DNA of 64,000 nt from Actinacidiphila oryziradicis (GTDB taxonomy: Bacteria; Actinomycetota; Actinomycetes; Streptomycetales; Streptomycetaceae). The DNA is taken from NCBI RefSeq assembly GCF_005047355.1, contig NZ_SUMC01000022.1, positions 81,156-145,155 of the forward strand, read 5' to 3'. Position numbers and translations under genes: made by a program. This document shows positions 34,847 to 44,135 of this stretch, one piece after another (within the stretch, counting starts at the first letter, position 1; every line of letters begins with the position of its first letter). The notes below the pieces were generated by a model. It was not told the origin of the DNA, searched no databases, and was given only the letters and a program-made list of their open reading frames with translations.

Positions 34847-36484
34847 TCACCTGTGTTTCGTCGCGGGCTTCGCCTTCGCCGCCACGCTCTTCCAGTCCGG
34901 GTGACCCGGCATCGGCGGAGTGGCGGCCCCGTACAGCCAGCCTCGCAGGAAGCCGGACAGGTCGCGTCCGGCGGTCTCGGAGGCGAGGGCGATGAAGTCC
35001 GCCGTGGAGGCGTTGCCGTCGCGGTAGCGGGCCACCCAGGCGCGTTCGAGGCGCTGGAAGGGCCCGGCGCCGATCTCCTGGCGGAGCGCGTAGAGAGCGA
35101 GCGCGCCGCCGGCGTAGACATTGCTGCGGAAGATCCCGAGCTTGGCATTGGCGGGGTCGGGCGGCAGCGGGTTCGCCGGCGGCCCGCCCTCCCGGCGGAC
35201 CCGGTTGTCACCCTGATAGGCGCCGCGCATCAGGTTGGCCAGCTTGTCATCCACAGTGGCCCCGTCCAGCTTGGCGCCGTACTTCTCGACCGCGTAGAGA
35301 ACCTGGTACCAGGTGGCATGGCCCTCATTGAGCCAGAGGTCGGACCAGGTGGCGGGGCTGACGCTGTCGCCGAACCACTGGTGGGCGAGTTCGTGGACCA
35401 TCACCGGGGCGGCGGCGGGCTCGGGGGCGAGCAGGACCCGGCGTTCGAAGAGGGAGAGGGTCTGGGTCTCCAGCTCGAAGCCGGTGTTGGTGTTGGCGCT
35501 GAGGATGCCATACGTCTCGAAAGGATACGGGCCGACCTGCCGCTCCATCCACTCGATCTGGCCGGAAGTCATCGCGAGCCGTCTGTCCAGCAACGCGCGG
35601 TCGGCGGCGCCGACGACGTCGCGGAGCGGCAGGCCGTGCGGTCCGGTGCGGTGGATGACGGCGGAGCGGCCGATGGAGACCTGGGCAAGTTCGGTGGCCA
35701 TGAGCTGGCTGGTGCGGTAGGTCCAGGTCGTCGTCGCGGCGTGCTCGTCCGTTCGGGCGGATTCGGGGAGGCCGTTGGCGACGACGGTGAGGTCCTTGGG
35801 CGCGGTGACGTGGAAGGTGAAGCGCGCCTTGTCGGAGGGGTGGTCATTGCAGGGGAAGACGCGGTGGGCGGCGTCCGCCTGGTTGGCCATGGCGAGGCCG
35901 TCGGGGGTACGGACCCAGCCTCCGTCGGTGCCGGCCGTCGGGTCACTGGTGTGGGCGACGGTGACCTTGAGGCGGCTGCCCTCGGGGACCGGCGCCTCGG
36001 GGGTGATGACGAGCTCTTCGTGCTCGGTGGCGTACCGGGCGGGGTGGCCGTTGACCTGCACGGACCGGACGTTGCCGCGTGCGAAGTCGAGGTCGAAACG
36101 CCGCAGTGTGTCGGTGGCGCGGGCGTCGATGCTGGTCACCGCATCGAGCGGCTTGTCGTTGCCGTGATAGTCGAAGGCGATGTCGTAGTTGAGGACGTCA
36201 TAGCCGGGGTTCCCCAGTTGCGGGAAGAGCCGGTCGCCCACGCCGACCGGACTGCCGTCACCGGGGAGCCCGGCCGAGGTGAGGGTGAGTACGGCGGCGG
36301 CCGCCGCAATGGCTCCACGGCGAGGCGTAAGAGGCCGCCCGGAGCGGCGAGGGGGACCAGGTAGCCGGCCTAGGGCCGGGCTGATGACAACGCGGCCGGG
36401 TGAGCCCGCCGACGGGTCGGCTGATGTCACGGTTCGGCACGCGACGCCGCCCCATCTTTTCGCGCGGCCTCTGAGTCGGATCAT
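34847..36484 (-). CDS. M1-family metallopeptidase, probably exported
   Basis: The 545-residue protein has the gluzincin zinc motif HELAHQWFGD followed by WLNEGHATWYQ, with the third zinc ligand in NEGHA. The exopeptidase-type loop is replaced by TGFELETQTLS, as in related actinobacterial enzymes. A hydrophobic segment after an Arg-rich stretch (RRGAIAAAAAVLTLTSAG) suggests export. The start at 36484 lacks a clear ribosome site and may be further downstream. It is expected to be an aminopeptidase acting outside the membrane. It lies between rshA and hflX. Confidence 0.85.
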   Translation of the reverse strand: MIRLRGRAKRWGGVACRTVTSADPSAGSPGRVVISPALGRLPGPPRRSGRPLTPRRGAIAAAAAVLTLTSAGLPGDGSPVGVGDRLFPQLGNPGYDVLNYDIAFDYHGNDKPLDAVTSIDARATDTLRRFDLDFARGNVRSVQVNGHPARYATEHEELVITPEAPVPEGSRLKVTVAHTSDPTAGTDGGWVRTPDGLAMANQADAAHRVFPCNDHPSDKARFTFHVTAPKDLTVVANGLPESARTDEHAATTTWTYRTSQLMATELAQVSIGRSAVIHRTGPHGLPLRDVVGAADRALLDRRLAMTSGQIEWMERQVGPYPFETYGILSANTNTGFELETQTLSLFERRVLLAPEPAAAPVMVHELAHQWFGDSVSPATWSDLWLNEGHATWYQVLYAVEKYGAKLDGATVDDKLANLMRGAYQGDNRVRREGGPPANPLPPDPANAKLGIFRSNVYAGGALALYALRQEIGAGPFQRLERAWVARYRDGNASTADFIALASETAGRDLSGFLRGWLYGAATPPMPGHPDWKSVAAKAKPATKHR

Positions 36485-36622
36485 GAGATACGGCTACCAG
36501 GCCGGGGCCCTTCGGCAGGTGCGCCACGGCACCGGGCCACCCGATCGGGTGGTTGCGCGGCCCCCCGCCGCGTACCTGTACGAAGGGCATTCCGAGCGGG
36601 CAGGTGGGAGAACCCGGTCGGC

Positions 36623-38737
36623 CTACGCCTGAACGGCAGCGACCCGCTGGGCCCGGTACACGTCGTACACGCCCGGGACTGCGCCCATCGCGCGCATAAG
36701 GGCGGGGAGAGCGTCGGCGGCGGGGAGCTCGACCGTGTAGGTGTGGCGGACGCGGTGCTCCTGCGGAGGTTCGACGGCGGCGGAGAGGATGCCGACCCCC
36801 TGGGCGGCGATGACCTCGGTGAGGTCGGCGAGAAGGCGGGGGCGACCCAGGGCCTCGGCCAAAAGAGTGGCGCGGTAGCCGGATCCGCTGCCGGTGCGCC
36901 ACCGTACGGGGACGGAGGCGCGGCCGGAACCGGTCATGCGGGCGGCGGTCGGACACTCGGTGCGGTGGACGGCGACGGTGCCGCCACGGATGACGAAGCC
37001 GGTGATGTCGTCGGGTGGTACGGGGGTGCAACAGCGGGCGAGCCGTACGGCGGCACCGGGCGGGTCGGTCTCGGCGACGGGGTCGGCCGCCGGGGCCAGG
37101 ACGGCCGCCGCGGTACGCAGGGCGGGGGTCGCGGGCTCGTCCTCGGCGGCGGAAGCGGGGTGCGCGTCGAGCCAGCGGGTGATGGCGATCCGCGCGCCGG
37201 GGGTGCGGGCATGCTCCAGCCACTCCGGGGAGGGACCCGATGTGTCCGTCTCGCTGCCGGCCATGAGGAGCTGCAGGGTGTCACCGTCGCGCAGCGCGGT
37301 GCCGAGCGGGGCGAGCCGGCCGTTCACCCGGGCGCCGACACAGGCGTGTGCGCCCTCGCCGTGCAGTGAGTACGCGGCGTCGACGCAGCTGCCGCCGTCC
37401 GGGAGGCCTACGACGCCGCCGTCGGCGGAAAAGACGGTGATCTCGCGGTCCTGGGCGAGCTCGTCCCGTAGAGCGCTCCAGAAGGTGTCCGGGTCGGGCG
37501 CGCCGCGCTGCCACTCCAGGAGGCGGGAGAGCCAGCCGGGCTGGGTGGGGTCGACGCGTTCGCCGTCCTCCGCGTCCGGGGTCTCGGCGACGGCGTAGGG
37601 GTTGCCGAGGGCGATGACACCGGCCTCGGCGCTGAGGTGCATCCGGCGGGTGCGGATGAGGACCTCGGCGATCCGGCCGCCGCGGTCGGCGACGGCGGTG
37701 TGCAGCGACTGGTACAGGTTGAATTTCGGTGCCGCGATGAAGTCCTTGAACTCGGCGATCACCGGTGTGAAGCAGGTGTGCAGCTCACCGAGGACGGCGT
37801 AGCAGTCGGCGTCCTCGCCGACCAGCACGAGCAGCCGTCCATAGTCGCAGCCGCCCAGCTCCGCGTCGCCGCGTTTGAGCCTGAACCGGTGCACGGAGAC
37901 GACATGGCGGGGACGGATCTGAACCTCGGCGGCGATCCCGGCGTCGCGCAGCACAGTGCGTACGTCCTCGGCGACGGCGGCCAACGGGTCGGGGCCGGTG
38001 GCGTGTTCGAGGATCGCCTCGCGGCTCCTGTCGTACTCCTCGGGGTGCAGGATGGCGAAGACCAGGTCCTCCAGCTCGGTCTTGAGTGCCTGCACGCCAA
38101 GCCGTTCGGCGAGCGGAATCAGGACGTCGCGCGTGACCTTGGCGATCCGGGCCTGCTTCTCGGGGCGCATGACGCCGAGGGTGCGCATATTATGCAGCCG
38201 GTCGGCGAGCTTGATCGACATGACGCGTACGTCATTGCCGGTGGCGACGAGCATCTTGCGGAAGGTCTCGGGCTCGGCCGCGGCCCCGTAGTCGACCTTC
38301 TCCAGCTTGGTGACGCCGTCGACCAGATAGCGGACCTCCTCGCCGAACTCCGCGCCGACCTGCTCCAGCGTCACTTCGGTGTCCTCGACGGTGTCGTGGA
38401 GCAGCGACGCCGTCAACGTCGTCGTCTCCGCACCGAGTTCGGCGAGGATGAGGGTGACGGCGAGCGGATGTGTGATGTACGGCTCACCGCTCTTGCGCAT
38501 CTGACCGCGGTGCGAGGACTCCGCCAGTACGTAGGCACGGCGCAGGGTATCGATGTCGGCGCCCGGATGGCGGGCGCGGTGCACCTTGGCCAGGTGCTCG
38601 ATGGCGTCCGGGAAACGGCCTCGGCCGCTGGGCCCGAGGAGTGCGGCCCGACCCAGTCTGCGCAGGTCAGCGGCGCGCGGCAGGCGCTTGCGGCCGTCGG
38701 CGGCGCGTGTGGTTTCCACCGCATTGTCTGCGCTCAT
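36623..38737 (-). CDS. rshA: RelA/SpoT homologue (bifunctional-type (p)ppGpp enzyme)
   Basis: This 704-residue RSH protein has an HD hydrolase domain (SLLHDTVEDTEVTLEQVG, KLADRLHNMRTLGVM), a synthetase-like domain (EFKDFIAAPKFNLYQSLHTA), a TGS domain and a carboxy ACT domain (YRATLLAEALGRPRLLADLT). The hydrolase site is intact. In the synthetase part the usual DLxGxR segment reads instead GGCDYGRLLVLVGED, so the residues that bind metal there are not conserved. By position it matches the second RSH gene known in Streptomyces (rshA), distinct from the main relA. It probably degrades, and perhaps weakly makes, the alarmone. Confidence 0.9.
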   Translation of the reverse strand: MSADNAVETTRAADGRKRLPRAADLRRLGRAALLGPSGRGRFPDAIEHLAKVHRARHPGADIDTLRRAYVLAESSHRGQMRKSGEPYITHPLAVTLILAELGAETTTLTASLLHDTVEDTEVTLEQVGAEFGEEVRYLVDGVTKLEKVDYGAAAEPETFRKMLVATGNDVRVMSIKLADRLHNMRTLGVMRPEKQARIAKVTRDVLIPLAERLGVQALKTELEDLVFAILHPEEYDRSREAILEHATGPDPLAAVAEDVRTVLRDAGIAAEVQIRPRHVVSVHRFRLKRGDAELGGCDYGRLLVLVGEDADCYAVLGELHTCFTPVIAEFKDFIAAPKFNLYQSLHTAVADRGGRIAEVLIRTRRMHLSAEAGVIALGNPYAVAETPDAEDGERVDPTQPGWLSRLLEWQRGAPDPDTFWSALRDELAQDREITVFSADGGVVGLPDGGSCVDAAYSLHGEGAHACVGARVNGRLAPLGTALRDGDTLQLLMAGSETDTSGPSPEWLEHARTPGARIAITRWLDAHPASAAEDEPATPALRTAAAVLAPAADPVAETDPPGAAVRLARCCTPVPPDDITGFVIRGGTVAVHRTECPTAARMTGSGRASVPVRWRTGSGSGYRATLLAEALGRPRLLADLTEVIAAQGVGILSAAVEPPQEHRVRHTYTVELPAADALPALMRAMGAVPGVYDVYRAQRVAAVQA

Positions 38738-39007
38738 GGGGCACCTCCGGCAGCATCGACCGGCGGCGAACCATTACCTGCGCCGGTGCTTGATGCTACC
38801 GAGCCCACCACGTGCGGCTGTCCAGCTCTCGCCGAGCGTGATCGTCATCACCCGTTCGAGGGAACATATGCGTTGACCATCCCCTGCGGGGAGGGTGGAT
38901 CGTGCGCTATTGGGTGGGGTTCTGGTCCTCCGGAGAAATCGCCGGAAAGGCTTGATCGAGTACCCGGAGATGGCTGGATTCACCCTGGCGCGGCGCCCGG
39001 GATCGCC

Positions 39008-39910
39008 CTATTCCTTGTCCAGCCAGGCCGGGTCGACCAGGCCCTCGGCCACGATCACCGCGGGGCCGGTCATCTCCACCGTCCCGTCGACGCGTTCGGT
39101 GATGACGAGCTGTCCGCCCGGCATGTCCACGGTGTACGTGGCCGGGCTGCCGGTCACGGCCGGGTCGATGCCATCACGACGGGCGGCGGCGACCATGACG
39201 GCACAGGCGCCGGTGCCGCAGGCGCGGGTCTCGCCGGAGCCGCGCTCATGGACGCGCACGGCCACGTGACGCGGGCCGCGGTCGACCACGAACTCGACGT
39301 TGACGCCATGCGGGTAGGCGCCTTCGGGCGCGGTGGCCGGGGCGGCGAGCAAGCTCCCGGCGTGCTCGAGATCGGCGACGAAGGCGACGGCGTGCGGGTT
39401 GCCCATGCTGACGTTGCGAGCCCGCCACGCCCGGGCGCCGACGGAAACCGTCACCTCCCCTCCGGGGAGGTGGGCGCGGCCCATGTCGACGGTGATGTCG
39501 CCGGGGGTGCCGTCCGCGGCGTCCTTGGCGATATGCACCCGGCGGATTCCGGCCCGGGTGGCGACGGCAAGGTCTCCGCTTCCGGCGAGCCCGGCGCGCA
39601 GCAGGTAGCGGGCGAAGACCCGGATGCCGTTGCCGCACATCTCGGCGATGCTGCCATCGCCATTGCGGTAGTCCATGAACCACTCGGCCTCGCCGGCCAT
39701 CGCCGCCGCTTCCGGGTGCAACGCGGACCGTACGACGCGCAGCAAGCCGTCGCCACCGATACCGGCCCGCCGATCGCACAATCGCGCGACGGTGGCCGGA
39801 GGCAGCTCGACGCGTCCGTCCGGGTCAGGGACGATCACGAAGTCGTTCTCGGCGCCGTGACCCTTGAGGAAGGGCAGGCCGCGCTGCTCGGTGGGCGATG
39901 CGGTGGTCAC
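39008..39910 (-). CDS. dapF: Diaminopimelate epimerase
   Basis: DapF (300 residues) converts LL- to meso-diaminopimelate for lysine and peptidoglycan synthesis. The two catalytic cysteines are visible in AEMCGNGIRVFARYLL and TRACGTGACAVMVAA, with FLKGHGAENDFVIVPD at the amino end and VSMGNPHAVAFV before the second half. The GTG at 39910 lacks an obvious ribosome site, but no better start is available. It lies in the conserved miaB-miaA-dapF block, 29 bp upstream of which is a small membrane protein gene. The enzyme is cytoplasmic. Confidence 0.95.
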   Translation of the reverse strand: MTTASPTEQRGLPFLKGHGAENDFVIVPDPDGRVELPPATVARLCDRRAGIGGDGLLRVVRSALHPEAAAMAGEAEWFMDYRNGDGSIAEMCGNGIRVFARYLLRAGLAGSGDLAVATRAGIRRVHIAKDAADGTPGDITVDMGRAHLPGGEVTVSVGARAWRARNVSMGNPHAVAFVADLEHAGSLLAAPATAPEGAYPHGVNVEFVVDRGPRHVAVRVHERGSGETRACGTGACAVMVAAARRDGIDPAVTGSPATYTVDMPGGQLVITERVDGTVEMTGPAVIVAEGLVDPAWLDKE

Positions 39911-39939
39911 ACACCGATTCTACGGTCCCGCAGGCCCCG

Positions 39940-40374
39940 CTACCTGAGCCGCGCCACCCGCCAGAAGGCGAGCAGCGCCAGTAGCACGGTAACCGCGATG
40001 TAGAGGGCGACGAACCGCCAGTCGGGGCGCTGGCCGGAGCCCCGGGGGGGCAGTCCGGGCCAGGTGTAGCCGACCCGGCGGGCGGCCATGATGCCCCAGC
40101 CGGCTGAGCAGCAGCAGAGCAGCAGCCCCAGCATGGCGATGACCGGGCCGCCGTCGCCGAACTCGAAGGCCAGCGGGAAGGCGAACATCAGCGAGCCGAC
40201 GGTGGCCAGGGCGACAATCGGTGCGATCTGCCAGATCCGCAGGCGGCGCTGCGGTCGCAGCTCGAGGAACGACTGCTCTTCCTCGGCGTCCTCATCCAGC
40301 GGCCCGTCGACAACCAGGCTGTCGGGCTGGTCATCGGCACGGCCGCGGCCATGGTCACGAGGGCCGGCTTCCAT
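39940..40374 (-). CDS. Uncharacterised membrane protein
   Basis: The 144-residue protein has an acidic soluble amino part (DEDAEEEQSFLELRPQRRLR) and then three hydrophobic segments: IAPIVALATVGSLMFAFPLA, VIAMLGLLLCCCSAGWGIMA and FVALYIAVTVLLALLAFW. It is an inner-membrane protein of unknown role. The ATG at 40374 has GGGAGGG 9 bases upstream, while a longer frame to 40446 is less convincing. It lies between miaA and dapF on the same strand and belongs to the conserved Streptomyces block. Confidence 0.75.
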   Translation of the reverse strand: MEAGPRDHGRGRADDQPDSLVVDGPLDEDAEEEQSFLELRPQRRLRIWQIAPIVALATVGSLMFAFPLAFEFGDGGPVIAMLGLLLCCCSAGWGIMAARRVGYTWPGLPPRGSGQRPDWRFVALYIAVTVLLALLAFWRVARLR

Positions 40375-40479
40375 CGCCACGCGCCCTCCCAGACATCCGA
40401 CACCATAGCTCGATGCTCGATGATGGCACGCCGTTGGCAGCGTCAAGCGCTGCTGAGACGTCCCGATGCCATCACGTGA

Positions 40480-41403
40480 TCAGGCTGTGACCGCATCTTC
40501 GAGCAACCCCAGAGCCTGTTCGGTGAGTTCCCGGCCGCGCGCCGTGAGCCAGTGCACGCGCTGGTCGCGGCGGAACCACGAGTCCTGGCGGCGCGCGAAG
40601 CGTTTGGTGGCGCGTACGGTCTCAGCACGCGCCTCCGCCTCCCCGTACTCCCCCGCCAACGCGGCGAGCACCTGCTGGTAGCCCAGCGCCCGCGAAGCGG
40701 TGCGGCCGTCGCGCAGTCCGACCGCCTCCAGGGCACGTACCTCTCCGACCAGCCCCGCCTCCCACATACGGTCGACACGCAGCGCGATCCGCTCATCGAG
40801 CTCGGGGCGGGGGACGTCAACACCTATCTGCACGGTGTCATAGACCGCGCCCTTCGGCTGCGCGTCAGGCAGATTGGCGGTGAAGGGCCGCCCCGTGATC
40901 TCCACGACCTCCAGGGCACGGACGATCCGGCGGCCATTGCTCGGCAGGATCGCCCGGGCGGCCTCGGGGTCCACGGCGGCGAGCCGGGCGTGCAGCGGTC
41001 CCGACCCGTGCGAGTCGAGCTCCGTCTCCAGCCGGGCCCGTACGTCCGGGTCGGTGCCCGGGAAGTCCAGGGCGTCGATCGCGGCGCGCACGTAGAGCCC
41101 CGACCCCCCGACGAGTACCGGCGGGCGCCCTTCGGCATGCAGCCTGTCGATCTCCGCGCGGGCGAGCCGCTGGTACTCGGCGACACTGGCGGCCTCGGTG
41201 ACATCCCAGATGTCGAGCAGGTGGTGCGGGACGCCCTGCCGCTCGCAGGACGACAATTTGGCGGTGCCGATGTCCATGCCCCGGTAGAGCTGCATGGAGT
41301 CGGCGTTGACCACCTCGCCGTTCAGGGCCTGGGCAAGCGCGACGCCCAGGTCGGACTTGCCGGCCGCAGTGGGGCCGACGACGGCGATGACAGTTTTTTT
41401 CAC
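40480..41403 (-). CDS. miaA: tRNA dimethylallyltransferase
   Basis: MiaA (307 residues) adds a dimethylallyl group to A37 of tRNAs reading UNN codons. The P-loop VVGPTAAGKSDLGVALA opens the protein. It is followed by NADSMQLYRGMDIGTAK (catalytic aspartate region), VPHHLLDIWDVTE, LVGGSGLYVRAAID and TRRQ-like TKRFARRQDSWFRRD near the end. The GTG at 41403 is preceded by GGGAG. The much longer open frame to 42282 is spurious because it runs across the next gene. It works in sequence with miaB, found 1.2 kb upstream. Confidence 0.96.
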   Translation of the reverse strand: MKKTVIAVVGPTAAGKSDLGVALAQALNGEVVNADSMQLYRGMDIGTAKLSSCERQGVPHHLLDIWDVTEAASVAEYQRLARAEIDRLHAEGRPPVLVGGSGLYVRAAIDALDFPGTDPDVRARLETELDSHGSGPLHARLAAVDPEAARAILPSNGRRIVRALEVVEITGRPFTANLPDAQPKGAVYDTVQIGVDVPRPELDERIALRVDRMWEAGLVGEVRALEAVGLRDGRTASRALGYQQVLAALAGEYGEAEARAETVRATKRFARRQDSWFRRDQRVHWLTARGRELTEQALGLLEDAVTA

Positions 41404-41497
41404 GTGCACAGTCTCCCAAACCCGGAGGTGCCCCTCGATCGGGCGACGTGGCATGGCCCGGACCGGATCGTTCGTCCGAATCGCCCGCAGCGGGTCC

Positions 41498-42196
41498 TCA
41501 GGACCAGGCCGCCACGAAGTAGCCGACCCCGTACGGAGCCTCCTCGTACAGCAGCCGACCACCGAGTCCCGCGCCCTCCGCCGCCCCCGCGAGGACCTGC
41601 CAGGGGGCGCGGCCCCCGGCCTGCAGTTCGGCGGCGAGCCGGTCGTCCAGCCCTGCCAGGGCCGCGGTGTCGGCGTCCGCCAGCGCCGCCGTGACGGCCG
41701 CGTCGAAGCTCTCCGCCCGCTCGTCGAGATAGCCGGGCGCCTTGACCGTGCGGCAGGCGCTGCCGTCGCCCATGACCAGCAGCACAACGCGGTCGGCGAG
41801 TTCGGCCAGACCGCGGCCGAGGCCGAGCATGCGGTCCGCGGGCGCGTCCGCCGGTACGGCGCACGCGTGGAGCGGCGCGGCCACCTGTGTGCGGCCCAGC
41901 AGCCAGGCCGCCACCGTAAGCGACGACACCAGCGGCGGCCCGGCCACGCCGCCCGTGCCCAGAAGTACGTCCAGCGGCACGCCGTACTCGCGCAGCGAAC
42001 CCGCCCCGCCGCCCTCCCACATCCGGGCCTGCGCCCCGGCTCCCACGACGACCAGCAGGTCCGGCCGGGACGCCGCGAGTACGCCGATGGCATCGGCGCA
42101 GGCGGCTCGCAGCGGGTCCAGCTCCGGCGCGGCACCGACCGCCACCTCGGGAACGATAAGCGGGGGGCACGGGCAGACGGCAGCGGCGACCAGCAT
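41498..42196 (-). CDS. Class III extradiol dioxygenase subunit B-like protein
   Basis: The 232-residue protein begins MLVAAAVCPCPPLIVPEV and contains RPDLLVVVGAGAQARMW, ADRVVLLVMGDGSACR and APYGVGYFVAAW. The layout resembles the LigB-like subunit of class III ring-cleaving dioxygenases, though I cannot see a full iron site. Members between miaA and miaB are conserved in Streptomyces with no proven role. It is read in the same direction as its neighbours, about 94 bp before miaA. Confidence 0.75.
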   Translation of the reverse strand: MLVAAAVCPCPPLIVPEVAVGAAPELDPLRAACADAIGVLAASRPDLLVVVGAGAQARMWEGGGAGSLREYGVPLDVLLGTGGVAGPPLVSSLTVAAWLLGRTQVAAPLHACAVPADAPADRMLGLGRGLAELADRVVLLVMGDGSACRTVKAPGYLDERAESFDAAVTAALADADTAALAGLDDRLAAELQAGGRAPWQVLAGAAEGAGLGGRLLYEEAPYGVGYFVAAWS

Positions 42197-42247
42197 GATC
42201 GCAGCCTATCGCTGCGCCGAGCGGCGGCGGTGCCCAGCGGCCGGGGG

Positions 42248-42604
42248 CTACGAGGACGCGTATCCGGGCGGGACCTCGTCATACGGTCCGCCGGCCGACA
42301 ACGGCGTGGCCTGCGCCGCCGCGCTCGGGTCCTTGCTGTCCCAAACGAGCTCGGCTGCGGTGAAGCGGCAGTGGTAGGTACTGGTCATACCCCTGTTGAT
42401 CATCAGATAGCCGTCCCCGTCCCGGTACAGCCAGCTGCGCCGGACGCTGAGCGGATGCCTCGGCTTGTAGTACACGGCATGTCGGCGCAGCTCCTCCATG
42501 GCTTCCTCGTGCGTCCCCTCGAAATGCCCGAGCATCTCCGCTTCCCAGCGTCTATTGTCCCCGCTGCCTTCCGTCTCCTCGACGAACAGCCCCCACGTGG
42601 CCAT
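42248..42604 (-). CDS. Conserved small actinobacterial protein
   Basis: The 118-residue protein begins MATWGLFVEETEGSGDNRRW and continues with HFEGTHEEAMEELRRHAVYY and SWLYRDGDGYLMINRGMTST. It is a small mixed alpha/beta protein without signal or membrane segments. The ATG at 42604 is preceded by GAGAGGGA. It lies 31 bp after the miaB stop and is probably cotranscribed with it. I do not know its function; the neighbourhood is the conserved miaB-miaA block. Confidence 0.8.
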   Translation of the reverse strand: MATWGLFVEETEGSGDNRRWEAEMLGHFEGTHEEAMEELRRHAVYYKPRHPLSVRRSWLYRDGDGYLMINRGMTSTYHCRFTAAELVWDSKDPSAAAQATPLSAGGPYDEVPPGYASS

Positions 42605-42635
42605 GCTGATCCCTCTCCCCAACCTTCCTGAATGG

Positions 42636-44135
42636 TCAGTCGCAGCCACAGCCCGAGGCTGCCGCCGCCACCGGAGCCGGCGCGCCGATCGTCGGCAGGC
42701 CCAGCATCACGCCGGCAGGCTTCACCGCAGGCGCGGCGTTACGCGACTCCCAGGCGTCACCCGCACGGGTGCGCCGTACGGCGAGTGCGGGCTTCTCGGC
42801 GAGGAGGTGGTGCGGGGCAGCATAGGTGATCTCCACCGTCACCACGTCTCCCGGCCGGACCGGCTCCCCGGGCTTCTCGAAGTGCACCAGGCGGTTGTCG
42901 GGGGCGCGGCCGGACAGCCGGTGGGTCGCGTCATCCTTGCGGCCCTCCCCCTCGGCGACAAGCAGCTCCACGACACGCCCGACCTGCTTCTTGTTCTCCT
43001 CCCAGGAGATCTGCTCCTGGAGGGCGACCAGCCGCTCGTAACGCGCCTGTACGACCGCCTTGGGGATCTGCCCGCCCATGTCGGCGGCCGGGGTGCCCGG
43101 CCGCTTGGAGTACTGGAAGGTGAATGCCTGCGCGAAGCGGGCCTCGCGCACCACATGCATGGTCTGCTCGAAGTCGCTCTCGGTCTCCCCGGGGAAACCC
43201 ACGATGATGTCGGTGGAAATGGCGGCGTCGGGCATGGCCGCGCGCACCTTCGCGATGATCCCGAGGTAGCGGTCCTGCCGGTAGGAGCGGCGCATCGCCT
43301 TCAGCACCGCGTCCGAGCCGGATTGCAACGGCATGTGCAGTTGCGGCATCGCATTGGGCGTCTCGGCCATCGCCGCGATCACATCGTCGGTGAAGTCGCG
43401 CGGATGCGGGGAGGTGAAGCGCACCCGCTCAAGGCCCTCGATCTTCCCGCAGGCCCGCAGCAGCTTGCTGAACGCCTCGCGGTCGCCGATGTCCGACCCG
43501 TACGCATTGACATTCTGCCCGAGCAGCGTGATCTCGCTGACGCCCTCGGCGACCAGCGCCTCGATCTCCGCCAGGATGTCGCCGGGCCGCCGGTCCTTCT
43601 CCTTGCCACGCAGCGCGGGCACGATGCAGAAAGTGCAGGTGTTGTTGCAGCCGACCGAGACCGACACCCATGCCGCGTACGCCGACTCGCGCCGGGTCGG
43701 CAGCGTTGAGGGGAACGCCTCCAGTGACTCGGCGATCTCGACCTGCGCCTCTTCCGCGATCCGGGCCCGCTCCAGCAGCACGGGCAGGCTGCCGATGTTG
43801 TGGGTGCCGAAGACGACATCCACCCAGGGAGCCCGCTTGACGATCGTGTCGCGGTCCTTCTGGGCCAGGCAGCCGCCGACGGCGATCTGCATGCCGGGCC
43901 GCTCCGCCTTCTTCGGGGCGAGCTGGCCCAGATTCCCGTAGAGCCGGTTGTCTGCGTTCTCCCGCACCGCACAGGTGTTGAAGACGACGACATCCGCCCC
44001 GTCGACCCCCTTGGGCGCGCGGACATAGCCGGCGTCCTCCAGGAGGCCGGACAGCCGCTCGGAGTCGTGGACATTCATCTGGCACCCGTAGGTGCGGATC
44101 TCGTAGCTTCGATTAAGGGCGTCCTGCGCGGTCAT
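42636..44135 (-). CDS. miaB: tRNA-2-methylthio-N6-dimethylallyladenosine synthase
   Basis: MiaB (499 residues) adds the methylthio group to the tRNA base made by MiaA. The N-terminal cluster cysteines lie in YEIRTYGCQMNVHDSERLSG, VVFNTCAVREN and AVGGCLAQK; the radical-SAM cysteines are in VGCNNTCTFCIVPALRG. A TRAM-type end follows. The ATG at 44135 overlaps by 4 bases the stop of a serine-recombinase remnant. The gene therefore lacks its usual upstream region, and its first dozen residues may be element-derived. The rest is full length and looks functional. Confidence 0.95.
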   Translation of the reverse strand: MTAQDALNRSYEIRTYGCQMNVHDSERLSGLLEDAGYVRAPKGVDGADVVVFNTCAVRENADNRLYGNLGQLAPKKAERPGMQIAVGGCLAQKDRDTIVKRAPWVDVVFGTHNIGSLPVLLERARIAEEAQVEIAESLEAFPSTLPTRRESAYAAWVSVSVGCNNTCTFCIVPALRGKEKDRRPGDILAEIEALVAEGVSEITLLGQNVNAYGSDIGDREAFSKLLRACGKIEGLERVRFTSPHPRDFTDDVIAAMAETPNAMPQLHMPLQSGSDAVLKAMRRSYRQDRYLGIIAKVRAAMPDAAISTDIIVGFPGETESDFEQTMHVVREARFAQAFTFQYSKRPGTPAADMGGQIPKAVVQARYERLVALQEQISWEENKKQVGRVVELLVAEGEGRKDDATHRLSGRAPDNRLVHFEKPGEPVRPGDVVTVEITYAAPHHLLAEKPALAVRRTRAGDAWESRNAAPAVKPAGVMLGLPTIGAPAPVAAAASGCGCD

